Positions 57,589 through 64,000 of a DNA stretch of 64,000 nucleotides are shown in pieces. Each line of letters starts with the position of its first letter. The stretch's first letter is position 1. Position numbers and translations under genes: made by a program. The DNA is from JANQNX01 sp040217095 (lineage in GTDB: Bacteria; Pseudomonadota; Gammaproteobacteria; Eutrophobiales; Eutrophobiaceae). The notes below the pieces were generated by a model that worked only from the letters and a program-made list of their open reading frames with translations, did not search any database and was not told the DNA's origin. The stretch spans positions 1,054,001 through 1,118,000 of the forward strand of contig OZ245888.1 in the NCBI GenBank assembly GCA_965229565.1. Reading direction: 5' to 3'.

Positions 57589-57927
57589 ATGTCATCAGCT
57601 AAACGAACCGCGATAAAAGAGCGTCAAACCAAAGCCCAAATCGTAAAAGCCATTGCCGAAGAAACCGGCCTGACCAACAAAGACGTCAAGGCTGTACTTG
57701 TTGCACTTGCTGGCCAGGCAGAACGTCACCTGAAACCAAGAGGTGTTGGTGTATTTGTAGTACCTGAGCTGGGTGTAAAAATGAAGACCGTTAAGAAGAA
57801 AGCTACCAAGGCACGTCCTGGCCGTAATCCTTTTACCGGTGAAGAAATCATGATCAAGGCCAAGCCTGCATCGACTTCAGTTCGTGCAGTTGCGTTGAAG
57901 GCCGCGAAGGATTTCGCGACGTCTTAA
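57589..57927 (+). CDS. HU/IHF-family DNA-binding protein with N-terminal extension
   Basis: A 112-residue nucleoid protein. The helical dimer core (KAQIVKAIAEETGLTNKDVK) is followed by GVGVFVVPELG, and the DNA-bending arm carries RNPFTGEEI, close to the HU/IHF RNPxTGE motif with the proline that intercalates DNA. A basic N-terminal tail (SSAKRTAIKERQ) and a lysine-rich insert before the arm (KTVKKKATKARPG) make it longer than the ~90-residue HU, a variant seen in several proteobacteria. AGAGG lies upstream at a somewhat long distance. A strong terminator follows. Confidence 0.88.
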   Translation: MSSAKRTAIKERQTKAQIVKAIAEETGLTNKDVKAVLVALAGQAERHLKPRGVGVFVVPELGVKMKTVKKKATKARPGRNPFTGEEIMIKAKPASTSVRAVALKAAKDFATS

Positions 57928-57944
57928 GACGTTACAATAATTGT

Positions 57945-57974
57945 AAAAAAAGGGTGCTACAGCACCCTTTTTTT
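57945..57974 (+). terminator. Rho-independent terminator
   Basis: An A-run, GGGTGCT-AC-AGCACCC, then a T-run. It is placed after the HU gene; the flanking A-run would let it also serve convergent gcvP on the minus strand. Confidence 0.9.
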
Positions 57975-57994
57975 ATGCCTGTTGAAAGGCTTTT

Positions 57995-60913
57995 TCAGGT
58001 CTTCTCGGCCTCCGGTTCCTCGTAACTGCTGAGCGGCGGGCAGCTGCAGACGATGTTGCGGTCGCCGTAGAGGTTGTCGATACGACCTATCGGTGGCCAG
58101 TATTTATCCTCGTGCAGTTCCGGCGCAGGAAAATAGGCGATCTTCCTGGAATAAGGCAGCGTCCACTCTTCCTGCTCAAGTAGCAGTTGCGAATGCGGCG
58201 CGTTCTTGAGCGGGTTGTTGTCCTTGTCAAAAGCACCCATCTCGACCATCTTGATCTCGTTGTGTATGGCAATCATGGCGTTGATAAACCGGTCCAGTTC
58301 GCGCTTGTTCTCACTCTCCGTCGGTTCAATCATCATGGTATCGGCCACCGGGAACGAAACGGTCGGAGCATGAAAACCGTAATCAATGAGGCGCTTTGAA
58401 ATATCTTCCACCGTAATGCCCGACTTTTCCTTGAAGTGGCGCAGGTCAATAATGCACTCGTGCGCGACCATGTCGTTCTTGCCGGTATATAGGATCGGGT
58501 AATACGGCCTCAGTTTCGTGGCGATGTAATTGGCATTCAGTATCGCGATCAAGGTTGCGCGGCGCAGGCCCTTGTCACGCATCATGGCGATATAGGCCCA
58601 CGAGATGGACAGGATACTGGCCGAACCCCATGGCGCTGCCGCGACAGTACCCACGGTACCGGCCGCACCGGCGTCGGGATTGACGTCATCCACGACAGGG
58701 TGATCCGGCAGGAAAGGGGCGAGGTGTCGGCGTACACCAATCGGGCCCACACCGGGACCACCACCGCCATGCGGGATGGCAAAGGTCTTGTGCAGGTTCA
58801 GGTGACTGACATCGGCACCGAACTGGCCGGGCCGGCAAATACCTACCAGGGCATTGAAGTTGGCTCCGTCCATGTAAACCTGGCCACCGTGTTGATGAAT
58901 GATGTCGCAGATGCGGGTAAAGGCCTCCTCGTACACGCCGTGCGTGGAGGGATAGGTAATCATCAGTGCGGCCAGCTCGTTCGAATACTGTTCTGCTTTC
59001 GCAGTGAGATCGGCGACATCGACGTTACCCTTGTCGTCACACTTCACGACCACGACCTTCATTCCGGCCATGACCGCGCTTGCCGGGTTGGTACCGTGGG
59101 CCGAGGAGGGGATCAGGCAGATATTACGCTGTGGATCACCGTTGACCTGGTGATACTTGCGAATCACCAGCAGCCCGGTGTATTCACCCTGCGCGCCGGA
59201 GTTGGGCTGAAACGAGATGGCATCAAAGCCGGTCAGGTCACACAGCATGGCCTCCAGTTCTTCCAGTAGCTGCATGTAACCCTGGGCCTGGTCGGCAGGG
59301 GCAAAAGGGTGCATGGCGTTGAACTCGCGGTAGCTCAATGCCAGCAGTTCCACCGAGGCATTAAGCTTCATGGTGCAGGAGCCGAGCGGGATCATGGCGC
59401 GGTCCAGTGCGATATCCTTGCGTGCCAGTCGGCGCATGTAGCGCATCATCTCGGTCTCGGAGTGATAGATATTGAACACCGGGTGGGTCAGGAACTCGCT
59501 ACTGCGTAACAGCGTATCCGGTATGCATTCGACCAGGTCCTTGTCGATGGCGGCAATATTCAACGGCTCGGATTCGGGGGTTTGAAATACCTGTTCCAGG
59601 CGCCGCAGGGTGCGCCGTGTACTGGCCTCGTCGAAACTGATACCCAGCGTGTCGCGGTCGATTGGGCGCAGGTTGATACCGAGGTCGCGGGCCTTGGCGA
59701 TGTAACGCCGCGCCTTGCCGGGGGCACGCACGGTTATGGTATCGAAGAAAGATTGGTGTTCGATCTCCAGGCCCTGTTGTTTCAACCAGGCCACGAGTAT
59801 CTGCGTGTAGCGGTGGACGCGCGTGGCGATATTCTTCAGGCCCTCGGGACCATGGTAGATGGCATAGAAGCCGGACAGGATGGCGAGCAGGGCCTGGGCC
59901 GTGCAGATGTTACTGGTAGCCTTGTCACGGCGTATGTGTTGCTCGCGGGTTTGTAACAGCATGCGCAGCGCTTGCTGGTCATGTACGTCTTTGGATACGC
60001 CGATGATACGGCCGGGGACGTTACGAATGAAACTTTGTCGCGTGGCAAAGAAGGCCGCGTGCGGGCCACCGAAGCCGAGCGAGACACCGAAACGCTGCGC
60101 GTTACCGACAACAATATCGGCATCCATTTCGCCAGGGGATTTCAATAGCACGAGGCCCAGCAGGTCAGTGGCCATCGTTACCAGGGCATTGCTTTCGTGC
60201 GCCTTGTCGATCACCGGCTGCGGATTGCGGACACGGCCACTGGAGCCCGGGTACTGGATGAGTACGCCAAATACGTCGTGTTGCGCCAGGTCTTCCCATG
60301 CATCGCCGACCACGATGTCGTAACCAAAAGGTTCGGCCCGCGTTTGTATCACGGCCAGGGTTTGAGGGTGGCAATCGGCATCGACGAAAAAGGTATTACT
60401 CTTCGATTTCGATACGCGTTTGGACATGCACATGGCCTCGGCCGCGGCCGTGGCTTCATCCAGCAGCGAGGCATTAGCGATCTCCATGCCGGTCAGGTCT
60501 TCGACCATCTGTTGGAAGTTTAACAGTGCCTCGAGGCGGCCCTGGCTGATCTCTGGCTGGTAGGGCGTGTAGGCGGTATACCAGCCCGGGTTTTCAAGCA
60601 CGTTACGCTTGATGACTGACGGCATGACCGTGCCGTAGTAACCCATGCCGATCATGGATTCACATACCACGTTGCGTTTCCTGAGCCGCCGCATGTAGGT
60701 AATAACGGCGCGTTCACTCAGGCTTTCGCTCAGTGATAATGGTTCTTTGGATAACACATCGGTCGGAACGACCTTGTCGATGATCTGTTCCAGTGAATCC
60801 ATGCCCAGGTATTCAAGCACCTGGGCGATTTGCTCGCGGTCCGAGCCGATGTGGCGACGGATAAAATCGCCGCGCATCTCGATGTCTTCCAATGGTCTCT
60901 TGGTTGGTTCCAT
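57995..60913 (-). CDS. gcvP: Glycine dehydrogenase (decarboxylating), P-protein
   Basis: A 972-residue single-chain P-protein (not the two-subunit form). It decarboxylates glycine using PLP and passes the aminomethyl group to the lipoyl arm of GcvH. The PLP-lysine motif NLHKTFAIPHGGGGPGVGP is intact, as are IPLGSCTMKLN and GANFNALVG. The N-terminus (FIRRHIGSDREQI) is typical. ATG 60913 has AAGGAG at six bases' spacing and is preferred over TTG 60919. It is the last gene of the gcvT-gcvH-gcvP operon. Confidence 0.97.
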   Translation of the reverse strand: MEPTKRPLEDIEMRGDFIRRHIGSDREQIAQVLEYLGMDSLEQIIDKVVPTDVLSKEPLSLSESLSERAVITYMRRLRKRNVVCESMIGMGYYGTVMPSVIKRNVLENPGWYTAYTPYQPEISQGRLEALLNFQQMVEDLTGMEIANASLLDEATAAAEAMCMSKRVSKSKSNTFFVDADCHPQTLAVIQTRAEPFGYDIVVGDAWEDLAQHDVFGVLIQYPGSSGRVRNPQPVIDKAHESNALVTMATDLLGLVLLKSPGEMDADIVVGNAQRFGVSLGFGGPHAAFFATRQSFIRNVPGRIIGVSKDVHDQQALRMLLQTREQHIRRDKATSNICTAQALLAILSGFYAIYHGPEGLKNIATRVHRYTQILVAWLKQQGLEIEHQSFFDTITVRAPGKARRYIAKARDLGINLRPIDRDTLGISFDEASTRRTLRRLEQVFQTPESEPLNIAAIDKDLVECIPDTLLRSSEFLTHPVFNIYHSETEMMRYMRRLARKDIALDRAMIPLGSCTMKLNASVELLALSYREFNAMHPFAPADQAQGYMQLLEELEAMLCDLTGFDAISFQPNSGAQGEYTGLLVIRKYHQVNGDPQRNICLIPSSAHGTNPASAVMAGMKVVVVKCDDKGNVDVADLTAKAEQYSNELAALMITYPSTHGVYEEAFTRICDIIHQHGGQVYMDGANFNALVGICRPGQFGADVSHLNLHKTFAIPHGGGGPGVGPIGVRRHLAPFLPDHPVVDDVNPDAGAAGTVGTVAAAPWGSASILSISWAYIAMMRDKGLRRATLIAILNANYIATKLRPYYPILYTGKNDMVAHECIIDLRHFKEKSGITVEDISKRLIDYGFHAPTVSFPVADTMMIEPTESENKRELDRFINAMIAIHNEIKMVEMGAFDKDNNPLKNAPHSQLLLEQEEWTLPYSRKIAYFPAPELHEDKYWPPIGRIDNLYGDRNIVCSCPPLSSYEEPEAEKT

Positions 60914-60935
60914 GCGCAACTCCTTGTCGTTGTGT

Positions 60936-61304
60936 TTAGCCAGTCAGTTTGTCGTATTCATCCTTATCCATCAGTGATCCCGGTTCATCCGGGTTGGAAG
61001 GTTTTACCTTGAAAAACCAGGCAGCACCCTCGGCATCACTGTTAACGATTTCCGGGTTGTCACCCAGTGCCTCGTTAACGGCCACGACTTCACCGCTGAT
61101 GGGTGCCTTGACGTCACTGGCCGCTTTCACCGACTCGACTACGGCGACATCACCGTTCTGCACTATGTTCGTGCCGATCTCGGGTAGTTCGACGTAAACC
61201 ACATCGCCCAGCTCTTTCTGGGCAAAATCAGTAATGCCAACGGTAGCGATACCGTCGTCACCGATCTCTACCCATTCATGATCTTTTGAATATTTCCTGG
61301 TCAT
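60936..61304 (-). CDS. gcvH: Glycine cleavage system H protein
   Basis: A 122-residue carrier whose lipoyl-lysine shuttles the aminomethyl group between P and T proteins. The lipoylation motif is ESVKAASDVKAPISGEV, with the lysine near residue 60. KYSKDHEWVE at the start and GAAWFFKVKP near the end are typical. It lies 13 bp after gcvT and 22 bp before gcvP. Confidence 0.97.
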   Translation of the reverse strand: MTRKYSKDHEWVEIGDDGIATVGITDFAQKELGDVVYVELPEIGTNIVQNGDVAVVESVKAASDVKAPISGEVVAVNEALGDNPEIVNSDAEGAAWFFKVKPSNPDEPGSLMDKDEYDKLTG

Positions 61305-61317
61305 GCTTGCTTCCTTC

Positions 61318-62424
61318 TTATCTCTGATAGTTTAGTTTAATAAACGGTAATGCCGCGACGCTGACCGGCAGCAACTTCTTGCGTACCATGGCCAGTAATT
61401 CTGTGCCCGGTTGTGCATGCGCACTATCGATATAGGCCTGGGCAATGGGTTGTTCCAGCGTGGGTGAAAAAACGCCGCTGGTGACGATGCCGACCTCGTT
61501 ATTGCCTGCATCCACGATAATTGTACCCTCGCGCACCGGCACCTTGTCTTGCACGATCAACCCGGTGCGTTTTCTTGCCGGGCCGGCAGCAAGTTGTTGC
61601 AGTATGATCGCCTTGCCCGGAAACGGGGTCGCATCCTCACGGCGCTGTTTCGGGATCATCCAGCCCAGTGCCGCCTCCACCGGGCTGATAGTTTCATTCA
61701 ATTCATGGCCATACAGGCACAGGCCGGCCTCCAGTCGCAACGAATCACGCGCACCCAGGCCCGCAGCCTTGACCCGTTGATCCTGGAGCAGGGTTCTTGA
61801 CAACTGTTCTGCGTCTGTTGCCGCGACTGCGATCTCGAAGCCGTCCTCGCCGGTATAACCACTACGTGTAATAAAAACGGTAACGTCTCCCAGCTTAAAT
61901 TCACCGGCATCCAGGAAACGCATCGCGGCGACATCCGGGTTATGCTGTTGCAAGACTTGTACTGCCGCGGGACCCTGCAGGGCCACGAAGGCCATGTCGT
62001 CGCGATACCTGAGTTCCTGATCCGGTTCGAGTGCCTGTTTGAAAGTATCAATCACAACATGCTTACGGCTGCCATTGGCAACGAGTCGGAAACCGTCTTC
62101 GGTTCGGGTCAGCATCAGGTCATCGATGATGCCACCCTGTTCATTCGGCAGAACGGTGATGAGCGAACGGTGTTGTTGCAGATCATTCACGTTGGCGGGT
62201 AACAGGGATTCGAGTGTTGGCACCAGGTTGGAGCCGCTTAACTCGATGATGCCCATGTGCGAAATATCGAACAGGCTGGCCTGGCTGCGGGTATGCAGGT
62301 GCTCCTGTTTAAACCCCTCGAAGTAGAGTGGTAACGAGTAACCGGCAAACGCCGTCATTTTTGCCTGCATTTCCGCGTGCAGGGCTGCGAGGGGCGTGGT
62401 TAAGAGTTCTGTACTGGCTGACAT
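61318..62424 (-). CDS. gcvT: Aminomethyltransferase, glycine cleavage T protein
   Basis: A 368-residue enzyme that transfers methylene to tetrahydrofolate, releasing ammonia. Segments include ISHMGIIELSG, the folate-site RSGYTGEDGFEIAV, and LGARDSLRLEAGLCLYGHEL. It is the first gene of the operon. The 95-bp divergent spacer upstream is too short for, and shows no sign of, the tandem glycine riboswitch that controls gcv operons in many bacteria. Confidence 0.96.
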   Translation of the reverse strand: MSASTELLTTPLAALHAEMQAKMTAFAGYSLPLYFEGFKQEHLHTRSQASLFDISHMGIIELSGSNLVPTLESLLPANVNDLQQHRSLITVLPNEQGGIIDDLMLTRTEDGFRLVANGSRKHVVIDTFKQALEPDQELRYRDDMAFVALQGPAAVQVLQQHNPDVAAMRFLDAGEFKLGDVTVFITRSGYTGEDGFEIAVAATDAEQLSRTLLQDQRVKAAGLGARDSLRLEAGLCLYGHELNETISPVEAALGWMIPKQRREDATPFPGKAIILQQLAAGPARKRTGLIVQDKVPVREGTIIVDAGNNEVGIVTSGVFSPTLEQPIAQAYIDSAHAQPGTELLAMVRKKLLPVSVAALPFIKLNYQR

Positions 62425-62519
62425 CGCGTGTTAATGTGTCATTAAACTTGTTGCAAAGCAATAGAAGCAAGTGCGACCCAATTTGATGATTTATCAACTT
62501 TGATTGAATAATCTGGTAT

Positions 62520-62825
62520 ATGACGATCGCCCCTGTTTTAGTCGTGCTCGGTACCTTCTGGCCAGTGGTCGGTCTGGCACTGGCCTTGATCATTGCCCTG
62601 TTACTGCGATCCCGTTGGCGCTGGGTAGGTCTGTTCGTTTTGCCGTTGTTGTTGCAATTTCCAACATTCATGTTCGCCGAACAGATTGCCTACAACGGCA
62701 ACATGTTATTCGTGGTGATGCTGGGATTCATGGTCGTGTTCCTGCTGGTGTACTACATCGTGCTGGTTATCGTGGCAATCGTTATGTTGATTCGCGCCTG
62801 GCGGAGCCCCCACGTCAACGACTAG
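62520..62825 (+). CDS. Hypothetical membrane protein, 101 residues
   Basis: About three hydrophobic helices cover most of the protein (APVLVVLGTFWPVVGLALAL, WVGLFVLPLLLQFPTFMF, LFVVMLGFMVVFLLVYYIVL), with a short basic loop (RSRWRW) and tail (RAWRSPHVND). No family is recognised. It is divergent from gcvT and its end overlaps the convergent kinase gene by four bases. Confidence 0.6.
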   Translation: MTIAPVLVVLGTFWPVVGLALALIIALLLRSRWRWVGLFVLPLLLQFPTFMFAEQIAYNGNMLFVVMLGFMVVFLLVYYIVLVIVAIVMLIRAWRSPHVND

Positions 62826-64000
62826 CGGTCTTGTTTTTCTCGCTCCTGGATGAGTCGTTTCACGCGTTTTAGCAGGTTGTTTAACGGTTCGGAGTCCGGA
62901 AACAGTTTGCGCAGTGTCTTGAGGTTATCCTCGGCCGTATCGTAGTCGCGTTTATTCGCTGCCTGCCTGGCGTCGCCCAGTAGCGTGCTGGCAATCTCTC
63001 TCATGCCTTCCCTTGCCTCGGTGTTGTTTGGCTCACGGCTCAATACTTCCTGGTATTTTTCATAGGCGTTTAAGCCCGGTGGCGTATACAGTCGACCTGC
63101 ATTCATGTGGTAACGAGCATCCTGCAACAACCGTCGGGTCGTGAGTACGCGTTCCGGTTGCGGCGCTGTTGTTTCCGGCTCTGCTTCGGGTATATCGACA
63201 GGGGCTGATGCTGTTTTGGCCGCGGTGGTGTTTACCGTTTCTTCCTTGACTGCATCCGCTGCAGGCCCAGGTTCCGGTTCAGGCTCTGCTACCAGTTCCG
63301 TTGTAACAGGTTCAGTAATGGTTTCGGCTGGTGTCACCGCGCTTGTCGAGTCGGGTAACAGTTGCGGTTTTGATTGTTTCTTGTCGAACACGAAGTACAT
63401 CATCACGAACAGACCGCACACCAGTAGCAGTAATAACAGCCACCATGACCCGGAGTGTTTTTTCTCTGCACTTGATTCAGCTTGTGCCTGCAGGCGTTGT
63501 CTCGCCTCGGTACCGGCAACGGTTTCGGCTTGCGGGTCGACCTTGATGGTGACCTGATCCAGCCTGACAGTGGCAGATGGCCCGGACTCGATCTCCTCTC
63601 GCCATGCCGAGATAGTTTGTGGTCGATCCTCACCATTAAAGGCCAGTGCATGATCGATGGCCTGCAACAGGTGCAGGGAATAGTTGCCTTCGCCCAGTTC
63701 AACTGCGCTAACCAGTGTATCGCTTTTGGTCTTCAGGATAGCATTGCTGCGGTCCACCGCTTCATGCGGGGAGATGCCGGTAACGGCGCGGTACAGCGTG
63801 GCACCCAGGGAATAGATATCGGTCCATTCACCCTGCTCATTACTGTTACTGAAGTATTGTTCGAACGGGGCGTAGCCTGGCGACACCAGCGTCGTCAGTG
63901 TTTTGGTTTCTTCGCCCAGGGCCAGCCGGGCAGAGCCAAAGTCCAATAGCACGGGACTGCCATCTTTTCTTATATATATGTTGGCCGGCTTGATATCGCG
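62822..64000 (-). CDS. Serine/threonine protein kinase, partial at window edge
   Basis: The N-terminal part lies beyond the right edge. The visible part begins in the catalytic loop RDIKPANI, then LLDFGSAR (DFG), SPGYAPFEQY (APE-like), and DIYSLGATLYRAVTG, so it is a Hanks-type kinase with key residues present. A single transmembrane helix (WLLLLLLVCGLFVMMYFVF) follows, then a Pro/Glu/Thr-rich periplasmic linker and a C-terminal helical repeat region (about the last 100 residues, TPR-like). Signal sensing in the periplasm is inferred. Confidence 0.88.
   Translation of the reverse strand, partial: RDIKPANIYIRKDGSPVLLDFGSARLALGEETKTLTTLVSPGYAPFEQYFSNSNEQGEWTDIYSLGATLYRAVTGISPHEAVDRSNAILKTKSDTLVSAVELGEGNYSLHLLQAIDHALAFNGEDRPQTISAWREEIESGPSATVRLDQVTIKVDPQAETVAGTEARQRLQAQAESSAEKKHSGSWWLLLLLLVCGLFVMMYFVFDKKQSKPQLLPDSTSAVTPAETITEPVTTELVAEPEPEPGPAADAVKEETVNTTAAKTASAPVDIPEAEPETTAPQPERVLTTRRLLQDARYHMNAGRLYTPPGLNAYEKYQEVLSREPNNTEAREGMREIASTLLGDARQAANKRDYDTAEDNLKTLRKLFPDSEPLNNLLKRVKRLIQEREKQDR

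Noticed and set aside
62425..62519. Possible glycine riboswitch upstream of gcvT
   Set aside because: The spacer is only 95 bp and shows none of the conserved aptamer segments.

Overview
The window looks like a stretch of a gammaproteobacterial chromosome. The evidence is the block yicC-gmk-rpoZ-spoT-ridA-recG-ubiC-ubiA with divergent rph-rdgB, a one-polypeptide glycine decarboxylase behind gcvT-gcvH, hemW, and typical Shine-Dalgarno sites. There is no rRNA, phage structural module, CRISPR array or insertion sequence. The genus cannot be named from the sequence. Several genes point to an environmental, redox-flexible bacterium: a cytochrome b, a haem-binding DUF3365-type protein, a hemerythrin, an arsenite-methyltransferase-like gene and a stray PQQ precursor gene.

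Region 1 (1-12.9 kb) is core housekeeping. It holds an odd tRNA with a UGU anticodon, two envelope genes that share a C-terminal Cds6-like domain (a TPR protein and an L,D-transpeptidase), an M14 peptidase, ubiquinone genes ubiA and ubiC, recG, ridA, spoT, rpoZ, gmk and yicC on the minus strand, then rph and rdgB divergently. Region 2 (13-28 kb) carries an RND efflux pair, hemW, a GIY-YIG protein, an MsbA-like ABC exporter, a cytochrome b divergent from a membrane LuxR-type regulator, a truncated DksA-like gene joined to a monooxygenase-fold membrane protein, a secreted HhH protein, a DEDD exonuclease and a hemerythrin overlapping an ABC1 kinase.

Region 3 (28-37 kb) is a cyclic-di-GMP neighbourhood (PilZ protein, CHASE-PAS-GGDEF-EAL protein, GGDEF protein) with OmpA and a haem protein. 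It also contains two very small genes: a 24-residue pqqA without other pqq genes, and a 50-residue acidic peptide gene. A Sir2 deacylase follows, preceded by a 14-bp tandem repeat.

Region 4 (36.9-49.3 kb) is an accessory, more A/T-rich defence-type island. A non-coding left end with paired perfect DnaA boxes is followed by a tandem winged-helix/PD-(D/E)XK nuclease protein, a small minus-strand pair (57-aa protein and YdjM-like membrane protein), and an XRE-ImmA/IrrE regulator overlapping a PIN-domain gene. The regulator shares an operator-bearing divergent promoter with the minus pair. Next come Mod and Res of a type III restriction-modification system, a predicted nuclease with a D..ExE core, and a HelD-like helicase carrying an inserted nuclease domain and zinc ribbons.

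Region 5 (49.2-64 kb) returns to ordinary chromosome but shows scars. A start-less 5' fragment of an alpha/beta hydrolase lies before selO, and a duplicated selO 3' end lies before the intact hydrolase, bracketing a G/C-rich MlaC-like gene. Then follow small secreted, membrane and EF-hand proteins, arsM-like, HIT, DUF2835, an HU-family protein, gcvT-gcvH-gcvP, and a Ser/Thr kinase that runs off the right edge. At least four copies of an interspersed GTCATTTCGA-type repeat are scattered through regions 2 to 5.
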